A stretch of 64,000 nt of DNA from Agarophyton chilense (GCA_030374765.1 JARGXX010000097.1:992001-1056000), one strand, 5' to 3'; shown: positions 11,627 to 22,978, numbered from the stretch's first letter. Made by a program: numbers and translations. Notes: generated by a model from the letters alone, not told the origin.

Positions 11627-11897
11627 TGTTGTAGAAACCTCTAGAAGGTCTTAAGGAATCAACTAGAAACTCTTCTATGAATTAGAACTGTGTAGAAGCA
11701 TCTAAAAGCTTCCATAGAACATTTATTGCAGAAACTCTAAGAACTATCTTAGAAGAAATTCTGTGCTTCTAGAAAAAAGCAGAAGTGCTTTAGATAACTA
11801 TAAAAGAATATGAGAATAAAGACTGAGTCTCGAAAAACGAACTCAAGTCTACACTGCACCAAGTTATCCGCGTTCTAAGTGTACTCTCTACATCAAG
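11627..11897 (+). repeat. LTR-like dispersed repeat, copy 1
   Basis: About 270 bp resembling 28967-29222 over its whole length in the same orientation (roughly 70 percent by eye). Shared blocks include AGAACTATCTTAGAAGAAA and ACGAACTCAAGTC. Both copies have a TATA-like CTATAAAAG or GTATAAAAG about 80 bp before the 3' end, as in an LTR promoter. No retroelement interior adjoins either copy, so they look like solo LTRs. No target duplication could be assigned. Confidence 0.55.
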
Positions 11898-12147
11898 CCA
11901 CTCTTTCTCTTTTTATAATCTCAGTAGAATGCATAGTAGGCAGTAAATCGCAAACGTCTATGATCAAAAATGATAGCTAAAGTACTGTTATCATCCCATC
12001 AGACTGCCGTGAAGTATGTACGTGCTCGGTGTAATACTACTAGGAATCTTTGTGATCAATATGTCAAACAACTAATCACTTGGAAAAGCCAACGTGAAGA
12101 CGTGCTGGAATTACAGTTTCAGTGTTACAAATGTCAATAGGCCCAGA

Positions 12148-12510
12148 ATGAGTCCATTTGGTGTTGATTTTGAGAATGAAATAGTGAGCAGACGACTGTG
12201 TGTAGGGAAAGAAGTGTGTTCCGGGGCTTGTGGTCATGTATATAGCGCTACTGATCAGTTGGAGAACAACAACTCAGTCGTCGTCAAGTTCGTTGCTCCC
12301 CTTGTGAACGATTCGGGGTCCATAACTCCATCACACAAATACCTTTCCACTGGAAGACGGTTTGTTCGCTTTCTAATTGAAAAAGAAAGTGAATTAAGTA
12401 TGCTAATAATGAATCAGTGCGGAGTTCACAAGGAATATCTGTATATAGTGCGGAGTAGGATTGGTCCGAGCATCAAAGAATCTTCATCGGAAGATATAAA
12501 TAACGACTAA
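12148..12510 (+). pseudogene. Kinase-like N-lobe fragment
   Basis: A 120-codon frame from the ATG at 12148; an in-frame ATG at 12094 would add 18 residues. It contains a glycine-loop-like stretch VGKEVCSGACGHVYSATD, then NNNSVVVKFV with the candidate ATP lysine, a helix with EKESELSMLI and a hinge-like LYIVRSRIGPSIKE. This order matches the N-lobe of the two kinases at 7.9 and 43 kb, but identity is low. There is no catalytic loop or DFG, because the frame stops at 12510. It is a truncated and diverged relative. Confidence 0.5.
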
Positions 12511-12539
12511 ACAAATGCGACAGCAATGAAAATCACATG

Positions 12540-12845
12540 TAATGATTTGGTCATCTCAATGTTGGAAAGTTTTAGGGAGGAGGAAGAAGGCTGAGTGTCG
12601 AGTTGAAAACCGCATGGTTGATTGTTCAGTCGATTGATCTGCCTTTTCTTTTAGAATCCTTCACTCAGTACGCTTCCTCGTAGCGCTTGTATATAAACCG
12701 CACTACGGCGAACTACAGGTGCCCAATTTGAATAAAAGGTCCAAATATTCAAACTGTGTTCTAAGTGTTTCTGTTCTGTTCGGAACAGCACGGACACAGA
12801 ACGTTCCGGCACGAGAACAGCGCGTTATCGTCGCTATATTTCCAA
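12540..12845 (+). repeat. Dispersed repeat, copy 1
   Basis: Resembles 28495-28800 in the opposite orientation. Shared blocks run from GGAGGAGGAAGAAGGCTGA (copy 2: GGAGGAAAAAGAAGGCTGA) through TGATTGTTC to TGTTCTGTTCGGAACAGCACGG and the terminal CGTCGCTATATTTC. The core CTGTTCGGAACAG (near 12774) is an odd palindrome. Part of it is open in copy 2 (28588-28833), but the frame is not kept here, so it is treated as a DNA repeat. Confidence 0.6.
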
Positions 12846-13742
12846 CACTCAAAAGGGATGCATGACGCAAGGGTCGCACCATTTAAAACAACTGAGCAAA
12901 TCTGGCGCATCTTTGCGGGTCTTCTGTCGGTAGATCAGTTTTCGTACACTCCCTCTCTTCTGTGAGTACGTTGATTCATCTGGTGAAGAAAGTTTTGCAC
13001 TGCTTCGAGCTTGCAACGATAGCATGCAGGAATCATATTTGAACCAGCCGGGGCTTGAACCCGAGTCGATGTTTCCGAACACATACCTCTTAAAAGCAAC
13101 AGAGCAATTTCGAAAAATCTTTCCTACTCTTTTCTAACTAGGACATTATTTTTATACGAAGATGGTGATGTGAATGGGAACCTGAAATATCAAATTTAGC
13201 TGTAACAAAATCCAGCAGCTTTGATAAAACTCGTATATAGGCGTGACAAGGCGTCACTGAAAATACTGCACCGATTTGAATGCAAGTTTGTACTCCGCAG
13301 TGTGCAATCCTCCACACCCCCTATCGAGACGATCCCTGCGCTCATTCTCAGCAAAAAGATGATGTCAGTGGAAAGCAAGAGAGATGAAATATGACTACTT
13401 TGTTGGTGTCACACATTGCTGCGACGGCGCGGGGTCTTGCACAGAGTTGGCGAATTCCGTTTACTCAATTGTGAATTTTTGGACCTTTCTTTTCTTTATG
13501 GTGCTCAAAATTTGGGTTTTTGTATTTCTGGTTCGATCCAATGCAAAAAATCTTTGTGCTACTTCTGAAAAAGGGCGTAATGGGATATTCCTACTTGACT
13601 TTTGCTTCTCTTCACTTTTAAATTGAAAGTCACAGAAGAAAGATATTTTATACAAGCCCTAGTCTAATGGGCAACGGCTCTCGGCTGGCACTTGGGATAT
13701 TTTGTTGGATCTGACCTCGGTGAGACCGTCAAGTTTAATAAA
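12846..13742. other. No recognisable gene
   Basis: Holds short open frames without family motifs. Two tRNA-like strings (T-arm-like near 13040 on the minus strand, A-box-like near 13660) do not fold into tRNAs. The last five bases (13743-13747, AAAAA) are the left target-site duplication of the outer copia. Confidence 0.35.
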
Positions 13743-13747
13743 AAAAA

Positions 13748-13983
13748 GTTTCGACGGAGAAGTCAGATGAAAACAAGACGATGTCAGTTGAGGACTATTG
13801 ATTGTAGAGAAACAACCAGCAGTCCTCTCTTTATACTCAAAGAGAATAACACGTAAGCATAAGGAAGTAGAAAAGTACGCTCACGTAAACATGTTCAAAT
13901 ACAAAAGCAAGCTTTAGTCACGTAAACAATAAAAAATACGTATTCAAATACAAATACAAATACAAATACAAACGTCACTAAGA
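13748..13983 (-). repeat. 3' LTR of outer copia
   Basis: 236 bp, matching 22749-22978 with about 20 substitutions and one extra CAAATA-type unit in a short tandem run near 13940-13970. The stop codon of the RNase H frame (13978-13980) lies just inside this LTR. Confidence 0.9.
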
Positions 13984-14997
13984 TCCCCCTTCGACCGCTA
14001 CGGGAGCAACATGGAAAAATGTTCGATGTGACATGAAGAACTCACCAATCAGAGACTTTGTAAATATGTTGGCGCGGTTTTGTTCAGAAGAAATGTGATG
14101 AATTAAAACGAAACCTTCACTGACAGCATCCAAAACATGGTGATGTCTATGTTCAATATTCTTCACCTTCCTCATTCTAAAGTCTGATTGTATCCATGAG
14201 ATTGCGCCAAGGTTGTCCTGATACAAATAAATGGAATAGTCTATATTCAGTTTCAGTTCAGTAAAAACGTTCTTCAGCCAAGACAGTTGCTTTATGCATT
14301 CGGAAATGGTGTAGAACTCGGCTTCAGTAGTTGAAAGAACGGTTGATTTCTGAAGCTTTAAGTTCCCGATTACAGGAACACTTCCAATTGTGATTACAAA
14401 TCCGACTCTTGAGCGACGCTTCTCTAAATCACGGCCCCAATCGGCATTTGAACAGGATGAAACAGAGATAGATGCACTAACAGGAATTTCCAGTCGGTAA
14501 TTCTTAGTGCCTCTCAAATATCGGACACTTTTCTTCATGCACTGCCAGTGTTCCGGTAGAGGTTGTGATACGTACTTTCTTAACATGGAGACAGCAGTTA
14601 CCAAATCAGGACGTGTGCGTATACTAAGAAATAAAAGCGAACCAAGGACTTCGTCGTTGGGTACATTTATCATGGAAGCAAATTCATGGACACTGGGTAC
14701 AACCAAAGTATCATAGAGGTAGTGGGTTTGCGGCAACGGAGTGGTGAGAGAAAGGGCTGAGGCCAAATTGCATATGTGGATGACCTTCTCAATGAGTGAT
14801 TGTTGATGCAAGATGAGTCTATCGATTTCTTCTGTTATAGACACGCCAAGAAAAAGGTCCGTTTTCCCAAGATCCGAGATTTTATATTGTACGGCTAGCT
14901 TAGCTTTCTCCCAGGTTGTCAAATGAGAAGGTCTGAAAAGCCTGAGATCATCCACATACGCGAGAACGATTACTGTGAAAATACCATTGCCCATCAT
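13978..14997 (-). pseudogene. Outer copia RT C-terminus and RNase H
   Basis: 339 codons covering the end of RT and all of RNase H. The frame begins just before the catalytic box VLAYVDDLRLF, then has DLGKTDLFLGVSI, GSLLFLSIRTRPDLVTAVSM and RYLRGTKNYRLEIP. RNase H has the acidic motifs CSNADWGRD, TTEAEFYTISE and LYQDNLGAISW, and ends with the usual RANIFTKSLIGE. This part is open, but it is separated from the upstream RT by a frame break near 15000, so it cannot be made as one polyprotein. Confidence 0.85.
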
Positions 14998-16092
14998 GAA
15001 TACGCACGGCGCAGACTGCAGTACGTGGAAACCAAAGGAACAGAGGAATGCAGAAAGGTTCTGAAACTAAAGTCTTGGGGCTTCTCCTGTTCCATACAAC
15101 TATTTAACAAGCTTCACAATACGTCCATCGCCCTCAGTAACGTCCGGAATTTTGGGAAGCTGAATCCAGACTGGATTTGCAGCGAGCATGGAGGTATGCA
15201 AAAACGCTCCTTTGACATCGATTTGTGGACGATCCCACTTCATAGGAGTGGCTAAACCCATCATTATACAAAACATTTCAAAATATAGCACAGACGCGCA
15301 AAGGCTGTCTTTATCGGAGACGGTCTGAAAGATTACTTTGCCAACAAGTCCTGCTTTGAAACGCAATGGTTTGCCAATTCGGTCACGTTCCAGACTGAAA
15401 ATAAAACCGGAAGGGAATGGTTGGCCTCGAGCAGGTGTAGCATCTTCATATGTACCGAGATTACACATAGTGTAAAACTCAGTGCGGATCGCTTCCATCC
15501 AGTGACTGGCTTCGAGTTATGCAAGCGCCTGACGTAATGTCGGCTCGTCTGATGTACCGATTTTCTCAGGGAGAGTACGAAATATATTTGCAACTTCGGA
15601 TTCAAAATCAGAGGTATATCCCCCCAGGTCTGGATCATATGTTGAGGGCTTCTCTGGATAGTGCGTGCGACCATTACTGCTGGTAATGCTAGATAATTTA
15701 TTTCCATCTTTATTCTGTAAGGATGAGGTTGGAACACCAGAAGCTGTAGGAGAAGCGTTATCATAATTGTCCCCAGACTCAAATCCCCCTAGAGATGAAT
15801 TAGTATCATAATTAGTCAAAAATACGTTCGGAGAGGAGCCAGTCCCATGAATTTGAGACAAACCTGGAAATTCCTTTTCGATGAATCGCACGTGTTTCAT
15901 AATAGATATGCCGTTGTTCGTGAAGATTTTTTACATACCAGCTCGAACATGGCCAAGATTGATTCCTTCGACAAGACGAGGTTGCATCTTTCTGCGATCA
16001 CTGGGATTGTCCTCAACTAATGCGCGATAGCCATACGTGCAAAGATGCTTAACAGCGTGTGGAAGGTCTCCGAGTAATTGAAGAAAAGGGAT
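14998..16092 (-). pseudogene. Outer copia integrase end and RT N-terminus
   Basis: Minus-strand reading from 16092 to 14998 continues the outer integrase beyond the inner insertion (RALVEDNPSDRRKMQPRL near 16000). It passes through a linker containing the copia motif HYPEKPSTYDPDLGGY (near 15640) and enters RT, with EAIRTEFYTMCNLGTYED, SGFIFSLERDRIGKPLRFKA and the first catalytic aspartate in WDRPQIDVKGAFLHT (near 15230). Several frame changes and stops interrupt it. The intact D-containing palm segment here is missing from the inner element. Confidence 0.8.
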
Positions 16093-16340
16093 TCTAAGGT
16101 CGAGTGCAAATGAGCGTAGGAGAGGCTAGTTAGGTGAAAACAAGACGATAGGAGTTGAGGACTGCTGATACAAACAGTAAGATCAGCAGTCCTTCCTTTA
16201 TACTCAACAGACGAATACGAGAGCAACAAACTACGAAGTGTATGCTCTCGTAAACAAATACAAATACAAAATCAAACGAAAGTCACGTAAGCAATACAAG
16301 AATAAATTGACCATGATACAAACATTAAAGTTCACTGAGA
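16093..16340 (-). repeat. 3' LTR of inner copia
   Basis: 248 bp, 6 differences from 20364-20611. Contains the short inverted pair CGAGAGCA/TGCTCTCG and a run of CAAATA units. Confidence 0.95.
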
Positions 16341-19300
16341 TCCCCCCTCGACCGGTACGGGTGAATGGAGAGCTGTTCGATGCAGTGCAAACAGTTCTCC
16401 AATCAGAGACTTCGTGAATATATCTGCTCGATTTTTCTCAGACGGAACGTGATGAATCGCTACAAGTCCTTGATTGACAGCATCCAATACGTGATGATGC
16501 CTTAGTTCAATGTGCTTCACTTTTCGCATGCCAAATTCGGTTTTCGTCTATGCAATTGCACCAAGATTGTCCTGAAACAAAGGAATCGGGTAGTCCAGTG
16601 CAAACCCCAGTTCATTTAGAACGTTCCTGATCCTAGTGAGTTGTTTAATGCATTCCGAGATAGCATAGAACTCAGCTTCTGTTGTCGATAGGGCCGTTGA
16701 TTTCTGGAGCTCCTACTCCAAATCACAGGAACGTCACCAATAGTGATTACATGACCCCCCCTCGATCGACTTTTATCCAGATCACGGCCCCAATCGGCAT
16801 CGGACCAAGACGCGACAGAAGAAGAGACGCTGTATGGTATTTCCGAGCCGTAATGCTTCGTCGCAAGCCAGTACTGTGCGACCTTCTTCATGCATTGCCA
16901 TTGTTCAGGTGAAGGATTAGATGCAAACTTTCCAAGCATGGACACCGCTGTAGACAAATCCGGTCGAGTGCGAGTACTTAGAAAAAGTAGCGATCCAAGA
17001 AGCTCCTTGTATGGCACATTCATCATAGCCGAACATTCAGAGTCACTGGGAACTGTCAATGCGTCATACAGACAATGTGTTTGAGGAAGAGGAGCAGCGA
17101 CGGGTGTTGCAGTATCCATATGACACATTTTGATGACCTTCTCAATGAGCGGCCGTTGGTGAAGCAGAATTCCTCTGTGGTTCTCATTAATAGAAACACC
17201 AAGATATAAATCAGTTCGACCGAGATCAGAAATATCATACTTAGTGCAGAGTTTTTCCTTTACCCATGTAGTCATATGAGCCGGTCCGAAAATGCTGAGA
17301 TCATCCACATAGGCCAGACCGATGACCTTATTCGTTCGATCCCATTTCATAGTAGTGGAGAGAATCATCATGACGCGAAATATTTCAAAGTTGAGTACCG
17401 GTGCGTAAAGACTGTCTTTATCAGAGACGGTCTGGAAATTTCCTCGTGCAACCAATCGAGCTTTGAAACGTAAGGGCTTACCGTTGTGATCTCGTTTAAG
17501 ACGGAAAATAAATCCGGAAGGAATTGGCTGGCCATGGTCAGAGGTGGCACCCTCGTAGGTACCGAGATTGCGAATAGTTTCGAATTCATTACGGATAGCG
17601 TCCTTCCAGTGGGTAGCTTCAGGAGATGAGAGAGCGTCACGTAGTGTAGGTTCATCAGATGTGCTGATTTCTTCAGGAAGTGTCCGTACTGCATTTGCAA
17701 CCTCTGTCTCAAAGTCAGATACATACCCGCCAAGGTCTGGATCGTAGGTTGACGGTTTCTCTGGATAATGAGTCAGTCCAGAGCTACTGTCACTGTGGGA
17801 TAAACTGAGGGATTCAGTTTCGTCTGCATGAGACGAGAGTGAGGGGGTGATATGATTGGAACCGGGGGGAGTGTCATCGTCATCATCACTGGAAGCATAG
17901 CCTTTTGAAGGGCAATAGGAAGAACAGTCTGATGCGGTTGGAAGTATAGGTGAAGCAGACCCATTAATGAGGGAAAGACCAGGAAACTCATTTTCAAGAA
18001 ATCTGACATGTTTGGTTATGGTAACACCGATGCTGGTTAATATTTTGTACATGCCACCACGGATGTGTCCAAGATTGAGGCCTTCCACAAGTCGGGGTTG
18101 CATCTTCTCACGATCTTTGGGGTTTTCCTCCACAAGGGCACGGCACCCAAAACTTTGAAGATGCTTTACATCGTGAGGAGGCTCCTGAAATAAGTGGACA
18201 AAGGGTATGCGAGCTGTGCTGCGGTGGATGCCGACATTTTTGCAGAAAACTACATGATGAAGAGCATCTTTCCAGAAAGAGAGCGGCAGATGAGCCTGTT
18301 CCAGACAGGCTCGTATGGGTCCCAGAGGGACAGCAATGTTACGTTCAGAAAGACCACTCGATGATGGTGTGTAGGCAGAAGTTGTAGTAATGACGACGCC
18401 ACTGCGCTTCAAGGTCTTTTGCGCCTTGAAGAACTCTGAACCACCGTCTGAGTAAAGCGAAAGGACACGTTGGTTAGATTGGCGCTCGAACCAATTTACG
18501 TACTCCAACAATATATCAGATGCTTCGGATTTGCGGAGGAGTGCGGCTGCGAATAGATACCGAGTGTATTCATCGACAATGATTATGTAGTAAACATGAC
18601 CACCTTCCGATTCAGTGCCGACAAAGTTAATGTCAGTGTGAAGGTGACCAGGTCTACCGGCGGATGTTAAGTAACCCCGGAAGCTACGCCGAAATTTTCC
18701 ACGAACGCACGGAATGCAATCCATTGTTGATTTGCCAGATTTGGATAGCACATGTCTTTGAAGTAGAGTCCTGACCTCTGCCATCGTTGCAGTATGACCA
18801 AGTCGGTTGTGCCACAGCGAAATACTCTTGGAAGTTAAGTCAATTTCTTCCACAGCTACTGTGGACGCCTTCATCGTCATTTCTTCCACAGCTACTGTAG
18901 AGGCCTTCATTGCATCATCAGTGCTGATAATATCGGAAACACGAGCCATCATAGCCATCGTTTGGGGGTTTGAGCTAAAATTGACTGGATGTGAGGAGAA
19001 GGAGCAGTGTCCAGGAATGTAATATAGTCCATCAGGGTTTTTAGAAGCGCTGCTAATGATCCGCAGGTTGTCATCCAGATCAATGAGGTAGGCTACCGCT
19101 GGAAGAAAGAGTACAGCCAGATTTTTGGCAGTAAGAGCTGGGATAGAGAGCAGACTCATGGCAATATTGCTAGAAACCAGCGTATTGCTGAGAGAAACCG
19201 TTATGTCAGTTCCTCCATAAGACCAGGTAACGTCTCTTACACCTGTTTCTGTGGCTACGATTTCCGAGTTGTCTGCCAATGCAATTGGAACATTGCACTT

Positions 19301-20233
19301 ATAGCTCCGATATAAATACTTTGCGGAGGATGTCAGGTGGGCAGTAGAACCAGAGTCCAACATTAAAAAGTTGTCTTCTGTAGTGCGTGCAGCCATGGCT
19401 CGGGGACGTGTGACTGCTACGCGGTTGGTTGTTTTCCTAGAGCTTGAACCAATGGCAGTCAGTTTATCGGGCTTCTCGGTCGATTCTGTAGACTTCTGAC
19501 CCGATAGCGCTGTGGTTGATTCAGTAGGGATTTTCAGTTTGTTCTTTGGGTTCAAGGGATTTAGATAACAGCGATTGGTAGTATGGTTTTCGTTGTTGCA
19601 TATTCCACATTTTGGTCTGACTGCCGCAGCTTGTTCTGAGAATTGACTTCCGAGTGTTCGCACTTCATCAAGCAGACGAATCGAAACAAAATCCCAGGTG
19701 GTTTTCTCAGTTCAAAGGGTTTTGATGGCAGCACAAACAGGATTAAGTTCCATTGCAGTAACCGAAGACACTAAAAGAGCAACAGTGAGCTCTTCAGGTA
19801 GTTCTGTTTCCATGGCTGTTAGTTGTTCTATGACACTAGCCAACTTGTCGATATGACAACCCATGTTTTGGTTGATATTAGAATACCTCATGTTTATCAA
19901 CTCACACATTTTGACAATGCGGGATGCTGTTGACGTGGATTCAAAACGCTCATCGAATCTTTTCAGGATTTTACATGGGTTTCCAATGTCGCTCTTCACT
20001 ACACGCAGAGCCTCATCAGAAAGAGCAGAAACAATAAGTCCGCTTGCTTTCTTCTTACTGAACTCTCATTCGGCTTTCTTCTCTTCATCAGAGCTGAAGG
20101 GATTTCGAGCCTGACTCAAAACTTCTCCAATGCCTTTGGCATTACATGCGGCATCAATTCGTATTCTCCAGAGCTTGTAGTCATGCTTCTCATCAAAAGG
20201 CATAATTCGAACTTTCAATCCATCAGAATCCAT
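16341..20233 (-). pseudogene. Inner copia gag-pol polyprotein
   Basis: One reading frame from the ATG at 20233 down to about 16616. Gag starts MDSDGLKVRIMPFDEKHDYK, with a zinc knuckle-like CGICNNENHTTNRCYLNP near 19590. The protease has MLDSGSTAHLTSS. Integrase has DINFVGTESEGG, LYSDGGSEFFKAQ and SGLSERNIAV (the D, D, E set). RT and RNase H have VIGLAYVDDLSIFG and WSDADWGRDLDKS. Two in-frame TGA codons split Gag (near 20068 and 19714). About 80 residues of the RT palm are missing between MKWDR and VIGLAYVDD, including the first catalytic Asp. A frameshift near 16616 moves the RNase H tail (16332-16529, ending IFTKSLIGEL) to another frame. Confidence 0.9.
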
Positions 20234-20349
20234 GGTGAGACAGAAACCGAGAGTACAGTGTAGAAGATTCAAATAAGCAAGACAGAAGAGAGACAATTAA
20301 CAACAACAACTCTGTAAACAAAACAACAAATGTTGCAGACTGACGTAAC

Positions 20350-20363
20350 CTGGGCCCATAACC
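20350..20363 (-). other. Primer-binding site of inner copia
   Basis: GGTTATGGGCCCAG on the minus strand, directly abutting the 5' LTR. Identical to the primer-binding site I recall for Drosophila copia, which pairs with an internal fragment of initiator tRNA-Met rather than a tRNA 3' end. Confidence 0.85.
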
Positions 20364-20611
20364 TCTTAGGTCGAGTGCAAATGAGCGTGGGAGAGGCTAG
20401 TTAGGTGAAAACAAGACGATAGGAGTTGAGAACTGCTGATACAAACAGTAAGATCAGCAGTCCTTCCTTTATACTCAACAGACGAATACGAGAGCAATAA
20501 ACTACGAAGTGTATGCTCTCGTAAACAAATACAAATACAAAATCAAACGAAAGTCACGTAAGCAAAACAAGAATAAATTGACCATGATACAAACATTCAA
20601 GTTCACTGAGA
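20364..20611 (-). repeat. 5' LTR of inner copia
   Basis: 248 bp matching 16093-16340. Followed on the + strand by the target duplication GGGAT at 20612-20616. Confidence 0.95.
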
Positions 20612-20616
20612 GGGAT

Positions 20617-21660
20617 GCGTCCTGTATTGAGATGTATATTAACATTCTTACAGAAAGTGACATGATCAAGGGCATGATGCCAAAAGGAAAGCGGCAGATG
20701 AGCCTGGCCGAGACATACAAGTATCGGACCCATTGGAATGGAAATGCTGCGTTCTGCCAGGTCATTGGAAGATGGGGTGTAGGCAGACGTCCTGGTATTT
20801 TCGATACCGTTACGCTTAATGGGTTTCTGTGCTTTAAAGAATTCCGATCCCCTATCAGAATATAAGGATCGAACTTTTCGGATGGATTGATGCTCAAACC
20901 AGTTTACATACTCAAGAACGATATCCGAAACGTCAGACTTTCGGACAATAGGAGCAGAAAACAAATAGCGCGTATACTCGTCTACAATAACTATGTAGTA
21001 GACGAGACCATTCTCTGATTTTGTGCCAATGAAGGTTATGTCTGTGTGATGGTGACCGGCTCTTGTGGCTGAATTGGGAGACCCTCGAGAAGTGCGACGG
21101 TTCTTCCTACGCACACATGGTAGACAGTTCGGAGTTGGTTGAGTTGATACACACAAAATATGCTTCTGAGTTAGTGTTTTGACTTCAGATTTTGATGCAG
21201 TGTGTCCAAAGCGATTATGCCATATCAAAACACTCTTCGGAGTCAAATCAATTTCAAATGGTTCATTTTCTCTTTCGGAATGAGAGACCCCAATAGAGTC
21301 AGATTTGCTCTCTAATTTTTTATCAGAGATGAGCTCAGAAATGCGAGCGATCATGGATTTTGTGTGACTAGACATTCTTTGACTCATCGGCCGAAAAGTG
21401 GAGGTGCAGTCTCCGGGTATGTAGTACAGCCCATCTGAGTTTTTTGAAGTACGGCCACCAATGATTCTCAGATTGTTTTCGATGTCCATGATGTAGGAAA
21501 CCTCGGGTAAGAATAAAACGGCGAGGTTTTTCGCAGTAAGGGCCGGAATGGATACTAGACTCATAGCGATGTCTGGAGATACTAGGATGTCGCTGAGAGT
21601 AACCATGGTTTCTTTTCTCCGTGGGACCACTTGACAGACATCAAACCTTTCTTGGTGGCC
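20617..21660 (-). pseudogene. Outer copia protease end and integrase
   Basis: Minus-strand frame with the protease tail (DIAMSLVSIPALTAKNLAVL), then the pre-integrase zinc region (IWHNRFGHTASKSEV and NCLPCVRRKN) and the integrase core (HTDITFIGTKSENG, LYSDRGSEFFKAQ, SSNDLAERSISIP). The catalytic D-D-E set is visible. It breaks at the inner element insertion (20616) in the segment NVNIHLNTGRIPL and resumes at 16092. Confidence 0.88.
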
Positions 21661-22634
21661 ATAATTTCGGAGTCATCGCCAAGTGCAATTGAACCCTTGC
21701 AATTATTACTTCAAGATAGATGTTTAGAAGACGAAGTGAGGCGAGCGGTAGATCTTGAATCCAACATTAAGAGATTACAACTTGCAGTAATGGCTACCAT
21801 TGATCGAGGTCTGCTGACAGCGGCGCGATTGATATTCTTATTATTTTTCGACTTGACCTAGTTTTCATTCTTTCTTCCTGTATTCTCAGATTCCTTGGAG
21901 TTATTTGCCCTTGATGGGTCGTGACAAAGTTTTAAATTGTTCTTTGGGTTCATTGGGTTGAGGTAACAACGATTGGTTGTATGATTCTCTTTGTTGCATA
22001 TGGCACACTTTGCGCTGGCTGCAGCAGCACGTTCTAGAAGATGAGTTCCCAGTGTCCTAATTTCATTAATTAATCGAGCAGCTACGTTTTTCCAGAACAC
22101 TTCGATTGTTGAAAGTGTTTTGATAACTGCACAAACGGGATTAAGTTCAGTCGCAGTAATATATGGCTCCAAAAAGGCTACCACGAGTTCATTCGGTAGT
22201 TTCGTAACCATCGCTGCTAATTGTTCTATTACACTAACCATTTTGTCAATATGGCGGCCCATAATTTGTTGAACATCTTAATATCTCATGTTGATAAGCT
22301 CATAAATTTTTGCAATGCGAGCTGCATTAGACGTTGACGCATATCGATCATCAAGACGTTTCAACATTTTGTATGGGTTTCCAATATCGCTCTGAATAAC
22401 ACGCAGAGCTTTATCAGAGAGAGCCGACACCATAAGAGCACCACCAGCTTTCTTCTTGCTGAACTCCAATTCGGCTTTCTTCTTTTCATCACTAGCCAAG
22501 AGATTTCGAACCTGATTCAAAACTTCTCCAATGCCTTTGCCTGGCATGCAGCATCGATTCAAATTTTACACAACTTGTAGTCGTACTTCTCATGAAAGGG
22601 TTGATTACGCACTTTCAAGCCATCGTTATCCATG
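21661..22634 (-). pseudogene. Outer copia gag and protease start
   Basis: Minus-strand remains beginning at the ATG at 22632-22634 (MDNDGLKVRNQPFHEK), close to the Gag start of the inner copy. Continues with AELEFSKKKAGGALMVSAL and the zinc knuckle-like CAICNKENHTTNRCYLNP near 21980. The protease active site region near 21770 (SNLLMLDSRST-like) has lost the usual DSG. Stops near 22560, 22265 and 21860 break the frame. Confidence 0.8.
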
Positions 22635-22734
22635 ATACAAGAAAGAAGCAGTGTCCAATTTAATGGAACAAATATGAGAATTCAAGATAGGTGAAACCTA
22701 ACTAAAGAAAACGGATTAGGTAGGCTGACGTATT

Positions 22735-22748
22735 CTGGGCCCATAACC
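22735..22748 (-). other. Primer-binding site of outer copia
   Basis: GGTTATGGGCCCAG on the minus strand, immediately next to the 5' LTR. The same sequence serves the inner element. Confidence 0.85.
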
Positions 22749-22978
22749 TTTTCCACAGAGAACTCAGATGAAAACAAGACGATTTCAGTTGAGGACTATT
22801 GATTGTAGAGAAACAACCAGTAGTCCTCTCTTTATACTCAAAGAAAAGTACACATAAGCATAAGGAAGTAGAATAGTATGCTCATGTAAACATGTTCAAA
22901 TACAAAAGCAAGCTATAGTCAGGTAAATAATAAAAAATATGTATTCAAATACAAATACTAATACAAAGGTCACTGAGA
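22749..22978 (-). repeat. 5' LTR of outer copia
   Basis: 230 bp, homologous to 13748-13983. Followed by the target duplication AAAAA (22979-22983). Confidence 0.9.

Larger units (their letters stand above)
16093..20611 (-). mobile_element. Inner Ty1/copia element nested in the outer one
   Basis: A 4519-bp element with 248-bp LTRs (16093-16340 and 20364-20611) that differ at 6 positions, and a 5-bp target-site duplication GGGAT (16088-16092 and 20612-20616). On the minus strand each LTR starts TCTCAGTGAAC and ends with AGA. The primer-binding site GGTTATGGGCCCAG is at 20350-20363 and the purine tract is at 16341-16350. It is inserted in the integrase region of the outer copia, in the same orientation and of the same lineage. 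Two nonsense codons, an RT deletion and a frameshift near 16620 make it non-autonomous. Confidence 0.95.
13748..22978 (-). mobile_element. Outer Ty1/copia element (host of the nested insertion)
   Basis: Minus-strand copia with LTRs at 22749-22978 (5') and 13748-13983 (3'), flanked by AAAAA on both sides (13743-13747 and 22979-22983). The primer-binding site is at 22735-22748. On the minus strand the purine tract GAAGGGGGA abuts the 3' LTR. The gene order gag, protease, integrase, RT, RNase H is complete but split by the inner copia at 16093-20611. Removing that insert and one GGGAT copy rejoins integrase. Its LTRs differ at about 20 positions plus a 6-bp indel, so it is clearly older than the inner element. 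Confidence 0.92.

Noticed and set aside
13030-13085. T-arm-like CGGGTTCAAGCCCCGG on the minus strand
   Set aside because: No 5' acceptor partner or D arm upstream; chance or an old tRNA-derived relic.
13655-13735. tRNA-like segment with an A-box-like TAGTCTAATGGGCAAC next to the outer copia target
   Set aside because: No matching acceptor stem or B box, and no cloverleaf could be drawn.
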